A stretch of DNA of 22,810 nt from a virus: positions 1 to 22,810 of the IMG/VR virus record IMGVR_UViG_3300035228_000725; one strand, written 5' to 3'. Position numbers and translations under genes: made by a program. Below are positions 10,243 to 20,316 of the stretch, in pieces. Positions within the stretch are counted from its first letter, which is position 1; the number at the start of each line of letters is the position of its first letter. The notes below the pieces were generated by a model, which saw only the letters and a list, made by a program, of their open reading frames with translations, had not been told where the DNA came from and searched no databases.

Positions 10243-13200
10243 ATGAGCTTTAAGATTAATTCTGACAAGGAAAATATCAGAGCTAACGCTCCTTCTATTA
10301 TCGGTGATAGTGAAGTATCAATTAGATCTGGTACTGGCACTGATGAAAAAGAAGTAATGAGAGCTCTTTTGGAGCCAAATACCAAAACTCCGCGTGTTGG
10401 TATTAATAGAACTGGAAATAAAATTGATAGATATCAGGTAACAAATCCTGGATCTGGATATACTTTAGTTCCTTCGGTTACTGTTACTGCTCCAACTGGC
10501 GAAAATCCAATACAGGCATTAGCTTCTGCTGTAGTATCACCAGAAGGAAGAGTATCTGGTATCTTGATTGATAATCCTGGTTCAGGATATACCTCAGCTC
10601 CTGCTGTAAGTATTACTGGTGGTAATGGTTTTGGTGCTACTGCTAGCGCATTTCTAGATACTGTTGATTTTGAACTTGATATTAACGGTGCTATTAGAAC
10701 TTCAACGTCTATCATTTCAGATACGGCAAGAATTCTAAACCTAGATATTGACAATTTGGTTACTCCTGACGCAGCGTACAGGGCACCAAATCTCAAGACC
10801 TTCATGAATAATACTGGAACCGCTTGGGCGGCAGACAGATTACTTCAGAAAGATTCTTTTGTTTATCGTGGTCCTAACGTTTATCAGGCGATAAACACAG
10901 GAACAACATCAATAAACCCAATTGATCCACCTCTACACATTGACGGTACTGAACTCAATGGTAATGAGTTAGATGAGCCAAAACCAGGAGTTTTATTCAA
11001 ACATATTGGTTTTCGTGTAAATGATCCAGATGAAGTATACTACAATGACTCTGGTGAAGCAGGTATCTACCCAAGATCTATCACTCCAATCCTAGGTGAT
11101 AAGTCTGATAAAATTGCAACAACTGAATACGTCCTTAACCTAGCAACGAATGACGTTGGTGGTCGTATCTATGTTTCACAGCAAATTGGTAATGATGAGA
11201 GAGATGGTCGCTCTCCAGTAAATCCAGTCAGAACAATTAAAAGAGCATGTCAACTGGCATGGGAAACTCCTGGCATAAAAGAGACTATTATTGTTGCTGG
11301 TGGTGATTACACAGAAGATAACCCAATTTCAATCCCACCCGATGCATCAGTTGTTGGTGATAACCTTCGTCTTGTCATCATTCGCCCTGCAAATCCAAGA
11401 AAGCACATCTTTAAATTTGGTGATAAAAACTACGTTATTGGTGTTACTTACAGAGACCAAGAAGGTGCCGATACCTTTACATGGGACTTTGCTATGGTCT
11501 TTGACGACAAGCAAAGACTTACATATGACTATGATGCAAATGGAGACTTCGACACTGCTTTCCCTGTAGGTCATCAGATTTTTGGTGATCCACTTTTCAA
11601 TGCAGCTTTCCAGTCCAATGGCGGTCTACAAAATTTAGTTGCTGGTATTGAACTAAGAGGTGTTAACGCTGGTGGTATTGTAGAAGTTAAAAACGTTACA
11701 TTCACTAATACCACTGGTAATGGTGCGTATACCGGTGGAACATTTAATTTTACAGTATCTTCTGGATCTATTAATGCTGGTGAAACATTAGTCTATGCTG
11801 GAACTGGAGAAAGATTCCAACCAACTGTTGTTTATCAAACAGGTGATATTGTTTGGACGGAAGATCATGTTTATAATGTATCTGTTGGTGGTACTGCAGG
11901 AGAAACAAACCCAACAGTTGATCAAGGTACAGAAGCTAACGGACCAGACACTTTAGAATTTACATACATTAGAGATGTATATTCTTTAGTTACGCTTGAT
12001 ATCAAATCAATTAGACCAGAAGGAGAAGTTGTATTTGAAAACAGACCTAATCTATTAAGTCCACCACTTCCAATTTATCAAATTGATTTCACCCAACAGG
12101 GAACATTTAGTGGAGGATTTGGAGATCCTGGATTTACAGAAGATCTTGGTGGTATTGTATTCTTTACTAACCCACTAGTAGAAGGAGATAATATTCACGA
12201 TTTTCAAAATGGTGAAGAAATTTGGATTGAAAACCTTCCAGTATCATCACCTGATTTAAGCTTTCTTAATGGTAAGCAGAGAATCTACAAAGTTATAGAA
12301 GATCCTGATGGTAGATCAAGAAGATTTGTAATTCCTAAAAAATTACCAACTAGTTTAGCAGGTCTAGCAACGGTTAGTGATTTTGATCCTGGTGAATTTG
12401 CAACTGTTAGATCTTACGCAAAGTCAGCAACTTTATCACTACTAAACTCCCCATTTAAATTTGATGAGGCAACTCCTGTTGCAAGAAGATTCCAGGATGC
12501 TTGCAATCAAATTAGAAATAACAGAGAATTTATTGGTGATGAAGTAGTTAAGAGAATTAATGACGAATTCAAGAAAGAGTATTTCTCTGTTTATGATATT
12601 GGTGGTGGCGGTGGATTTGATTTTAAAATCTTCCTGGGAAATACGGGTGATACACACACATATGTTAGCGGAGGAACAGCACAATTTGGTGTAGCAACTT
12701 ATAATATAACAAATTTTGTTTATGATAATCTTATTACAGGAGAAGCAACAATTACAATCGACAACTCACCCGCTGGAGTTGTTGAAGACGATCTTGTAAA
12801 ACTTGATGGAATTTTAGTAGAATGCAGTCTTGATGGTATAACAACTCAAAAGGAATATCCAAGTTTTAGTATTCCCGTAAATGACAATAAGTGTAGCAGA
12901 GACATTAAGCACTTCTTAAATGCGTTAATTGCTGACTTAGAATTTGGAAGTAATAACAATATTATAACTGCAGCTAGAAGATATATTGATGGAACAAATA
13001 GTTTCATTGACGAAACTATTGACTTTGAAATTATTCAAACAGTACGTGCTATTGAGTATGCTAGAGAACTAGCAATCTTCGCTATGAGGAAGTGGAAAAC
13101 TGGTAATGGATTAGCAGCAGATCCAATCTATACACCACAATATTCTTCTGTTCCTAGATATTTTGATCCTTCAATTATTGATGACACAGATCCCACTGAA

Positions 13201-16200
13201 GTATGTGCTAACGTAAGGTCAGCAATTGATACTCTATCATATCTGTTTGTAGACGTTTTAACAAATGATGCTTCTGGTACATATCTAGATGCTGCATGGT
13301 TGATTGCCAGAAATAGACACCATATTGCAGACGAAGCATACAAATCTGCAATCGTTCAATTCCCATCATTAGGTCTTAATAATATAGATGAGCGTAAGTG
13401 TCGTAGGGATATCAATTATGTTATTTCTGCTGTACTGAGAGACCTAGTTCTTGGCGGAAATTTTGGGGTTGTTTCATATGGCGAACTATACTTTACAGGA
13501 ACAGAACTAACAGGTATTCCCCAAAGTGAACTTGGTGCAACTAGATATGCTTTTGAATATGTAAGAGATCTTACAATTCAATCAATGAGGAATTGGAAGA
13601 CATCTACTGGAAATACAATTAATCCTATCTATACATCCATTCCACAGTTTACAGATTTAAGTATTTTAGTTGATCCCAATGGAACCCCAACAGCAACATT
13701 AACACCCACTGACGCTACTTACGATCCCGCTAATGGCGATTTCGTGATGACATTCGCTAGTGCTCATGGAGCTTCAACTGCTGAATTTATTAGATTGCAG
13801 GTGGAATCTTTTGTGTTCACCTGTGATATGGATAATAACAGGTCAGAGCACTATCTACCTGAAGCGGATCAACCTGCAGGAACACAGTTACTAGCAATTA
13901 CTGCAGTAACTACAAATACAATTACAGTTAATGTAGGTGCTTCTGGTCCTGACGTACAATTTACACCAACAGATGCTACGTATAATGCTTCTACTGGTGA
14001 TTTCACTATTGAAATTGGAACACATACACTTTCCAATGGAGAAGGTATTGTTCTTGCTGACAATTCATTCACCTTCACTTGTACTATGGATGGTGATGAT
14101 TCTCAAAAGTCATATCCTCGTCCTGGTATTGATCCATTTGCTGGAAGATCTTTAAAAATTACAGGAACTAGTGAAGATACTATTACAGTTAACGTAGGTG
14201 CTTCTGGTCCTAACAAGTATTTCCAACCATCTGATGCTACATACGATCCTTCGACTGGTGACATGACTGTCACTGTCGGACAGCATGGTCTTGGTGTTGG
14301 ACGCAGCGTTGTTCTAGAAGACAACTCGTTCACCTTTACTTGTCTAACTGATCCTGCTGATCCTAAAACATATCCACGTCCTGGACAGGACCCTTATGCA
14401 GGAAAGTCTATTGCGATCACTGCTGTTGGAAGCACAGATCATTCTCCATCTAATGCTGAGTATGATCCAGCAGCAGGTACATTAACTATTACCTTAAACG
14501 GACATACTTTTGCTAATGGCGACTACATCAAGATTGATGATAATGCTATTACATTTACATGTGATTTAGATGGAGGTGCTACACAGCATACATATCCACG
14601 TCCTTATGAGTATGCTAGCGGAAGATGGTTTGCTATAACAAATGTAACTACAAATACATTTACAATCACTGGTCTTCCAATTCCACAAGATCTTTCAACT
14701 CACAGTTTTGTAAGTTTTGCAGGCAATAGCCTCAAGCGTCAGGATGGAACTTTCACTCTCTTTGTTGGAACATCTTCTGATACCTCGGCACATACATTTG
14801 TAAGTGCTACTTCCAATGCTATCAAGCATGAACCACAATCAGTACATTCATTCATCTCTGCTACTGCAAATGCAGTATCACATTTACCACAATCTACCCA
14901 GACATTCAAACGTGTTACTGAAGATAATGTAGTTGCTAGATATCCCGCAGGTGGATCCGCTCAGTGTGCTAATGTTGAAGCAACACTTACAACACAATTC
15001 GGGATCTTAGATGATATTTTAAGTGGAGCAATACTTCCTGGTGCCACAACAAAAACTAAAGGAACACTTTATGATGTCTCGACACTGTACACATATGCAG
15101 ATAGCACAATTACAGATTTCAATGGAAATGTAATTACTGTAAAAGCAATTTATGATGACTACCCTATCATCGAAGCATCACCATATACACAGAACGCTTC
15201 TATCATCTCCAAGTTGGGTGGTAGTGGTGCTCTAATTGATGGTAGTAAAGTCAAGCAACCCAACTGTCCTTTCCCTGGTCTTAATATAGATGGAACTGCT
15301 AAGTTCCCCAATCAGGGTAAGTCGATGGTTGCGTCTGCCTTCACGATTGTTTCTGAAGGTGGTATTGGTTATAAGATTATCGAAGATGGTTACGTACAGT
15401 TAGTTTCTGTCTTCTGTATCTTTACTGCAGATGGTGTTCTTGCTGAATCTGGTGGATATGCTTCAGTTACAAACTCCGCTTCTAACTTTGGTATCTATTC
15501 ACTAAGATCATCTGGTTTTAGAAGAGAAGCATACTCATTTGACGTTGCTATAGTTTCTTCCGTTTCTTCTACACCAACTGGAAGAACAATTGTTTCTGTA
15601 AATGGATTAGGAAGAGAACCACTAGAGCACTATGTTGTTAAGTTTGACGGACTATCTAATTCAAATACAGATATTGAATATTTTGTTGATGTTGTAGAAG
15701 GAGTAACAGTTGGTCCTCCTTTCTCTGCTCAATTAACACTAGAATCAGGTTCTGGTGGTCCCACAGAATTTGTCGATGATAGCACAGGAAATCCCCTTTC
15801 TAATGCTAATCTAGTAGGCAAGACTATTAGACTTCATAGACCATCTATTGTTAACTCTTCTTCTCACACTTGGGAGTATGCTGGATCTGGTACTAGTTAC
15901 AATGCTCTACCTGAGAATGGTGGTACTAAGATTGAAGCAAACGAACAAGTATCTGAGAATTATGGTAGAACATATGTTTCTGGTACTGACGAACTAGGTG
16001 ATTTTAAAGTTGGTACGTTCGCAAGAATTGAGAACAGAACTGGTAATATCACCTTTACGGGTACAGTTACTATCTCAGAAGTTGAATTCTTAAAACTGAA
16101 AGGTGGCGACGTTGTTGTTACTGGTTTCGATAATAGTAATACTCTTGGTGGTTCTTCATCTACTGATAGCAAACTACCAACTCAGAAAGCAGTTAAAGAT

Positions 16201-19200
16201 TATATCACCAACAACCTTGGACCATATATCGGTCTTCAGTATTCTACTTTCCCTGTTCCCAATGCGTTGGTTCAGTTAACCACAGACGGAAAAATTAACG
16301 AAGATCAAATTCCACCTCTGCGTCCATTTGAAGTTTATACAGTTGCCGATCAAGCAGAAAGAACTTCAATTGAAGGAGCACTAGCAGGTGATATCGCGAT
16401 CCAACAAGATACAAATACTTCATTCATTTTAAACAATGATAATGAAAGTTTGTTTGCTTCATTTGCGGTTGACACAACTTTACAATTTACTATTGGAGAT
16501 ATCTTTACTGGATCAACTGCTGCAGGTGGTAAGATTCAAGCGACAGAATACAGACAAGGTGTTCTTTGGCAAGTAGAAATTACTGATGGTGGTTCTGGGT
16601 ATATCACTCCTCCTGTTGTCACTGTTTCTGGTGGTAATCCACAAGCAGGTGCAGTACCAGCAAATATTACAACTACCATTGCTAACGGTCAAGTTGTTAT
16701 CCTGAATATCGAACTATTCAATGGTTATATTGGCGGTAAAGGATATACTACCCCACCAACAATTACTATTGCAGCACCTGCAGGATCAGGAACACAAGCA
16801 ACTGCAGTTGGTCTAATTGAATCTAGATTGTATGGTGATATTGTTAATAATGTAAAACTTACTAGTACAGATAATTTACAATCAAGTGATCTTCCTCCTG
16901 AAACAATTGATGTTACTCGTGTTGTAAACACATCAGCTGACAACATTAACAACTGGGTCTCTCTATCCAGTAATCAAATTGCTGCAGGAGACATTACCTC
17001 CGGTGTTATTGCCCCAGCACGTCTTGCATCAAATGCTGTTGGAGCTGATAGTGCTGCTAACTCGTTTACTTTCCTAAGGGGTGATTCTTCTTATGCAGCA
17101 ACAGTTCAAACAGTTAAAGGTCCAGAGACTAGATATTTTGCAAAACTAAAAATCCAAGCAAATAGTGGATCTTCCCAATTAGTCTTTGAATCTAGTTCTA
17201 ACTTCCTCAAAGGACACGAAGTTGCTCAAATTACAGGTATTCAAGTAGATACTAATATTGATGGTGTTTTGACCGAAGAAGGAGAAACCACTATCACATT
17301 AGATAAGTTCTTAACGGCAACTCTTCCTGCTGACACTGTTCTTGAATTCGATAGAGGAAGATCACCATTAACAGTTGAATCATCCCAAACCGAAGGTGGT
17401 TTTGTTGAGGAAATTGTTATTCAAGATGGAGGATCCAACTTCACAGATGGAACATACTTTAATGTCCCACTTTCTGGTGGTCTTGGAATCGGATTACGAG
17501 CTAACGTAACTGTTGGCGCAGACGGAGCTAGTGGAGTTGTTACCGGAGTAACTATCGTTAATGGCGGTAAGGATTATGGGCAGAACACTTCACAAATTAA
17601 TGTAGACTTTGTTATTAGTTCTTCTCCAAGCGAAATTGGCGGTGGATCTGGTCTAGTATTACTAGGAAAAGTCACAACTGTTCTTAGACAGTATGCAAAT
17701 GTTACTATTGATGTTGATAGAGTTTCTGATCTAACAACTTCGGGTGATGCATACGGTACACTTGGCGTTTCTAGATTCCTCAAGTCTCAGTTTGTAATTG
17801 GTGAAGCAGGCAATGGTTCTGTCTCTATCAACACTGGTCCAGATTCTGGTCTTGACGCTGATACACTTGATGGCGCACAAGGTCTTTTCTACCTCAACTC
17901 AACCAACCAGAGTGCTGGTACTTTACCAGTTGAAAGATTATCTGGTACTTATAATATTAATATTGCTAACCAGTCTGGTAGTACATTAAGACTTAAGTCA
18001 TCGGATGCTCCTGTTTCAAACAACACACCAAATGAATTTGCTGCTGGTATTATTGCCGAAACGAAAAACAATTCTGCTGATGGTCTTAGTGATGGTGGAA
18101 CTAAGCACATTGTAATGACATTGAGAAATGGTGGTTCTGATTTTGATCCTACTTTTGGTGGTGTTAGGCAGTTAGCATTTACAGATGCATCACAATCAGT
18201 TGGAGCTGGCATGTGGTTGCGTGGTTCTTACAACAGTCCAGCAAATCAATTTGGTAATTGGTATGAAATATGGCATTCAGGAAATGATGGCGTAGGAAGT
18301 GGTTTAGATGCAGATCGCTTAGATAGTCGCCAAGGTACTTGGTATCAGTCTGCCGAGCATATGGACTATGGCAGATTAACTAATGAAAGACTTCCAATTC
18401 TCCAAAGAGAAAAGGACTTCTTAAATAAATTACGTATTGCAGATTGGTCTGGAAACGTTAGAATTACTGTATTAGTAAGAGATGAATTACTTGGAACAAC
18501 TCCTTTCCTTTCTGGACAAAGCGTAAATCTTTATACTCCTGGTGGTGTTGCTAGAGGATCACTAAGTATTACGAAAGTAGATCCCAATCAAGATGTTAAT
18601 GATGCTGCTAATAACTATACTCTTGTCACTGGTAGTTTAACATCTGGAGACTATAATTCTTTCGATGATGCTGCATTTATTGGTACTGGTGGTGTTGGTA
18701 ATTCATTTAGATTCCAAAATTGGAATGTATCACAAGTAGATGATAATGTAGATGGAGATGTAGACGGAACTTATGAAGTAATTGTTGGAGAAAGTGTTTC
18801 TGGAAATGCTAGACTAAGACTTGGTAGAACAGATGGTCAAGCATCAGATCCATCAATCTTCTTCAGATCTTCTCAGTTGACACCAACAAATTACAATGTA
18901 GCACTTATTGCTACTGGTGGTAATTCTGCTGATGGAAGTGGATCATTGGAAGTTAAAGTTTCCACTACGGATTCACTTACGGTTAATGGAAATAAAGTAT
19001 GGAACGCAGGAAACGTACAATTTAATTCTTCTAACGTTGCATCTACTGCTGTCATTCGTGATGCTTCTGGTAATTTCTCCGCAGGAACAATTACTGCAAA
19101 TCTAACAGGTCAAGCATCAGAGAACGTCGTAAGATCTGGTGATGATATGACAGGTCGTTTAAGAATAACTAACGTTCCTGCTTCCAGTCAAGCATTGAGT

Positions 19201-20316
19201 GTTTCTGGTAGAGCAGATTTCTTAAGCAATGTTACTGTTACTTCTGATCTAACTGTTGACACCAATGTCTTCCATGTAGATGCTACAGATAATGCTGTTG
19301 GTTTTGGAACAAATGCACCAACAGCAGGTATTCCAATTCACGTCAAAAAGACTTCTGTTGGTAATAGTGATGTTCCAGTTATGCTTAAACTGGAAACAAC
19401 CAGATCTGATTTTACTGCTACTCCTGGTGGTTCTGCAATTCTGTTTAAGAACCAAGACGGTAATAACTCTACTAACGAGGGTTACATCCAAGCGATGACC
19501 GTAAATGACACCGATTATGGTGATAATGATGAAGCGAACACGAGCTTCATCTTCAGAATGACAAATGCTGGTTCCTTGAGAAATAACATGATCATCACTG
19601 GTGATGGTCGAGTGGGTATTAATAATACAAGTCCAGGTTCATATAACCTAACAGTTACTGGCGATGCACGAGTTACAGAGCAATTAGTAGTTGATAAGTA
19701 TATCGACATTAACCAAGATGATGATAATAATGGAGCATACATCCGTTTCCGTGGTTCTTCTTCTTATAGAAACTTCCGCGTAAGTTCCCAGAACTTTGGA
19801 AATCATAGATTTGCTATTCAATCGTCTACTGCAAACGGTGGAACGTCTTGGAACTCTACTCCTGCTCTGGTAATCTATGGTCCTGATAACAGAGTTGCTA
19901 TTAACAGCACATCATTCTCTGCTAATAGTGTCGCCATGGCGCTTACAGTTGGAGGTAACTTCAACTTCACTGGTGATATCTACAAAAATGGAAATGCGTT
20001 TGTAACTTCCAGATGGACTGAAGCTCCAAATGGAACTGATATTTACAGATCTACTAAGGTAGGTATTAACACAGGTAGTGCAAATCCAAGAGAAGCATTA
20101 GATGTTTCAGGTGATATATATCTCACTGGAACATTATCCGTCAACGGACAAGATCAATGGGTAGATAGTTATGGTACAGTTAAAACTCAAAGAACAACGA
20201 TTGATGAGAATTTAAGTATTGGTAATAATACACTTGTTTCTAGTGTTGGACCTATTACTGTTAGCAGTGGAAAAACCGTTACTATTGGATCAAATAGTTT
20301 CTGGGCTATATTATAA
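10243..20316 (+). CDS. Giant mosaic tail-fibre protein with beta-helix segments (3357 aa)
   Basis: This gene takes up 44% of the window. Upstream of the ATG at 10243 is a purine-rich CTGGACAGGA. Approximate order: residues 61-145, two GSGYTxxPxVT modules; 307-480, a pectin-lyase-like right-handed beta-helix (GGRIYVSQQIGNDERDGRSP, then IKRACQ, IIVAGGDYTEDNPI and rung-like segments); 883-1142, duplicated helical modules; 1154-1480, four repeats of about 80 residues; 1487-1560, short HSF repeats; 1646-1767, a second beta-helix segment; 1977-1988, LPTQKAVKDYI, a common fibre motif; 2115-2400, more GxGY modules; 2536 and 2687, SGLDAD-LD-QG-Y modules; then trimeric-fibre-like sequence to NSFWAIL. 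No S74-type self-cleaving chaperone end is evident. It is very probably a long host-recognition fibre. Related giant proteins may be annotated 'VrlC-like' in some cyanophages, but I cannot confirm that. Beta-helix folds in fibres may bind or cut polysaccharide; no catalytic residues could be assigned. Confidence 0.85.
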   Translation: MSFKINSDKENIRANAPSIIGDSEVSIRSGTGTDEKEVMRALLEPNTKTPRVGINRTGNKIDRYQVTNPGSGYTLVPSVTVTAPTGENPIQALASAVVSPEGRVSGILIDNPGSGYTSAPAVSITGGNGFGATASAFLDTVDFELDINGAIRTSTSIISDTARILNLDIDNLVTPDAAYRAPNLKTFMNNTGTAWAADRLLQKDSFVYRGPNVYQAINTGTTSINPIDPPLHIDGTELNGNELDEPKPGVLFKHIGFRVNDPDEVYYNDSGEAGIYPRSITPILGDKSDKIATTEYVLNLATNDVGGRIYVSQQIGNDERDGRSPVNPVRTIKRACQLAWETPGIKETIIVAGGDYTEDNPISIPPDASVVGDNLRLVIIRPANPRKHIFKFGDKNYVIGVTYRDQEGADTFTWDFAMVFDDKQRLTYDYDANGDFDTAFPVGHQIFGDPLFNAAFQSNGGLQNLVAGIELRGVNAGGIVEVKNVTFTNTTGNGAYTGGTFNFTVSSGSINAGETLVYAGTGERFQPTVVYQTGDIVWTEDHVYNVSVGGTAGETNPTVDQGTEANGPDTLEFTYIRDVYSLVTLDIKSIRPEGEVVFENRPNLLSPPLPIYQIDFTQQGTFSGGFGDPGFTEDLGGIVFFTNPLVEGDNIHDFQNGEEIWIENLPVSSPDLSFLNGKQRIYKVIEDPDGRSRRFVIPKKLPTSLAGLATVSDFDPGEFATVRSYAKSATLSLLNSPFKFDEATPVARRFQDACNQIRNNREFIGDEVVKRINDEFKKEYFSVYDIGGGGGFDFKIFLGNTGDTHTYVSGGTAQFGVATYNITNFVYDNLITGEATITIDNSPAGVVEDDLVKLDGILVECSLDGITTQKEYPSFSIPVNDNKCSRDIKHFLNALIADLEFGSNNNIITAARRYIDGTNSFIDETIDFEIIQTVRAIEYARELAIFAMRKWKTGNGLAADPIYTPQYSSVPRYFDPSIIDDTDPTEVCANVRSAIDTLSYLFVDVLTNDASGTYLDAAWLIARNRHHIADEAYKSAIVQFPSLGLNNIDERKCRRDINYVISAVLRDLVLGGNFGVVSYGELYFTGTELTGIPQSELGATRYAFEYVRDLTIQSMRNWKTSTGNTINPIYTSIPQFTDLSILVDPNGTPTATLTPTDATYDPANGDFVMTFASAHGASTAEFIRLQVESFVFTCDMDNNRSEHYLPEADQPAGTQLLAITAVTTNTITVNVGASGPDVQFTPTDATYNASTGDFTIEIGTHTLSNGEGIVLADNSFTFTCTMDGDDSQKSYPRPGIDPFAGRSLKITGTSEDTITVNVGASGPNKYFQPSDATYDPSTGDMTVTVGQHGLGVGRSVVLEDNSFTFTCLTDPADPKTYPRPGQDPYAGKSIAITAVGSTDHSPSNAEYDPAAGTLTITLNGHTFANGDYIKIDDNAITFTCDLDGGATQHTYPRPYEYASGRWFAITNVTTNTFTITGLPIPQDLSTHSFVSFAGNSLKRQDGTFTLFVGTSSDTSAHTFVSATSNAIKHEPQSVHSFISATANAVSHLPQSTQTFKRVTEDNVVARYPAGGSAQCANVEATLTTQFGILDDILSGAILPGATTKTKGTLYDVSTLYTYADSTITDFNGNVITVKAIYDDYPIIEASPYTQNASIISKLGGSGALIDGSKVKQPNCPFPGLNIDGTAKFPNQGKSMVASAFTIVSEGGIGYKIIEDGYVQLVSVFCIFTADGVLAESGGYASVTNSASNFGIYSLRSSGFRREAYSFDVAIVSSVSSTPTGRTIVSVNGLGREPLEHYVVKFDGLSNSNTDIEYFVDVVEGVTVGPPFSAQLTLESGSGGPTEFVDDSTGNPLSNANLVGKTIRLHRPSIVNSSSHTWEYAGSGTSYNALPENGGTKIEANEQVSENYGRTYVSGTDELGDFKVGTFARIENRTGNITFTGTVTISEVEFLKLKGGDVVVTGFDNSNTLGGSSSTDSKLPTQKAVKDYITNNLGPYIGLQYSTFPVPNALVQLTTDGKINEDQIPPLRPFEVYTVADQAERTSIEGALAGDIAIQQDTNTSFILNNDNESLFASFAVDTTLQFTIGDIFTGSTAAGGKIQATEYRQGVLWQVEITDGGSGYITPPVVTVSGGNPQAGAVPANITTTIANGQVVILNIELFNGYIGGKGYTTPPTITIAAPAGSGTQATAVGLIESRLYGDIVNNVKLTSTDNLQSSDLPPETIDVTRVVNTSADNINNWVSLSSNQIAAGDITSGVIAPARLASNAVGADSAANSFTFLRGDSSYAATVQTVKGPETRYFAKLKIQANSGSSQLVFESSSNFLKGHEVAQITGIQVDTNIDGVLTEEGETTITLDKFLTATLPADTVLEFDRGRSPLTVESSQTEGGFVEEIVIQDGGSNFTDGTYFNVPLSGGLGIGLRANVTVGADGASGVVTGVTIVNGGKDYGQNTSQINVDFVISSSPSEIGGGSGLVLLGKVTTVLRQYANVTIDVDRVSDLTTSGDAYGTLGVSRFLKSQFVIGEAGNGSVSINTGPDSGLDADTLDGAQGLFYLNSTNQSAGTLPVERLSGTYNINIANQSGSTLRLKSSDAPVSNNTPNEFAAGIIAETKNNSADGLSDGGTKHIVMTLRNGGSDFDPTFGGVRQLAFTDASQSVGAGMWLRGSYNSPANQFGNWYEIWHSGNDGVGSGLDADRLDSRQGTWYQSAEHMDYGRLTNERLPILQREKDFLNKLRIADWSGNVRITVLVRDELLGTTPFLSGQSVNLYTPGGVARGSLSITKVDPNQDVNDAANNYTLVTGSLTSGDYNSFDDAAFIGTGGVGNSFRFQNWNVSQVDDNVDGDVDGTYEVIVGESVSGNARLRLGRTDGQASDPSIFFRSSQLTPTNYNVALIATGGNSADGSGSLEVKVSTTDSLTVNGNKVWNAGNVQFNSSNVASTAVIRDASGNFSAGTITANLTGQASENVVRSGDDMTGRLRITNVPASSQALSVSGRADFLSNVTVTSDLTVDTNVFHVDATDNAVGFGTNAPTAGIPIHVKKTSVGNSDVPVMLKLETTRSDFTATPGGSAILFKNQDGNNSTNEGYIQAMTVNDTDYGDNDEANTSFIFRMTNAGSLRNNMIITGDGRVGINNTSPGSYNLTVTGDARVTEQLVVDKYIDINQDDDNNGAYIRFRGSSSYRNFRVSSQNFGNHRFAIQSSTANGGTSWNSTPALVIYGPDNRVAINSTSFSANSVAMALTVGGNFNFTGDIYKNGNAFVTSRWTEAPNGTDIYRSTKVGINTGSANPREALDVSGDIYLTGTLSVNGQDQWVDSYGTVKTQRTTIDENLSIGNNTLVSSVGPITVSSGKTVTIGSNSFWAIL
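12889..13670 (+). repeat. Duplicated helical module in giant fibre gene
   Basis: Copy 1 starts at residue 883 (KCSRDIKHFLNALIADLEFG) and copy 2 at residue 1052 (KCRRDINYVISAVLRDLVLG). Each continues through a helix ending in R-x-A-x-EY-x-R-(D/E)-L and MRKWKT or MRNWKT, then a DPIYT/NPIYT segment and a FDPSI/FTDLSI segment. Between them is a CANVRSAIDTLSYL helix, whose counterpart (QCANVEATLTTQFGIL) occurs near residue 1573, after the repeat array. These helix-rich units are unusual in an otherwise beta-rich fibre. Confidence 0.75.
13702..14670 (+). repeat. Four tandem ~80-residue repeats with one conserved Cys each
   Basis: Copies begin at residues 1154, 1241, 1328 and 1401, so the periods are 87, 87 and 73 residues. 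Consensus elements are PTDATYDPSTGD, then a HG/HT-L-xxG turn, then DNSFTFTC followed by an acidic D-D segment, then TYPRPGxDPxAGxS, then an ITAV...TITVNVGASGP strand. The single Cys (FTC) is conserved in all four. At DNA level, GTAGGTGCTTCTGGTCCT is identical at 13933-13950 and 14194-14211, exactly 87 codons apart, which suggests recent duplication of copies 1 to 3. The fourth copy lacks the VGASGP end. The fold is presumably a small beta sandwich. Confidence 0.85.
14701..14930 (+). repeat. Short HSFVSA repeats after the large array
   Basis: The segments HSFVSFAGNS, HTFVSATSNA, HSFISATANA and the degenerate QTFKRVTEDN begin at residues 1487, 1517, 1535 and 1553, so the last two steps are exactly 18 residues. 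KHEPQS and SHLPQS link them. They look like short beta-strand repeats bridging the large array and the following helical or beta-helix part. Confidence 0.7.

Noticed and set aside
11291-11569. Same-strand overlapping ORF of 92 residues in the giant fibre gene
   Set aside because: It is a +2-type shadow frame rich in Leu from the repetitive codon pattern of the real gene. The frames at 13937-14155, 18908-19105 and 19280-19498 are similar.
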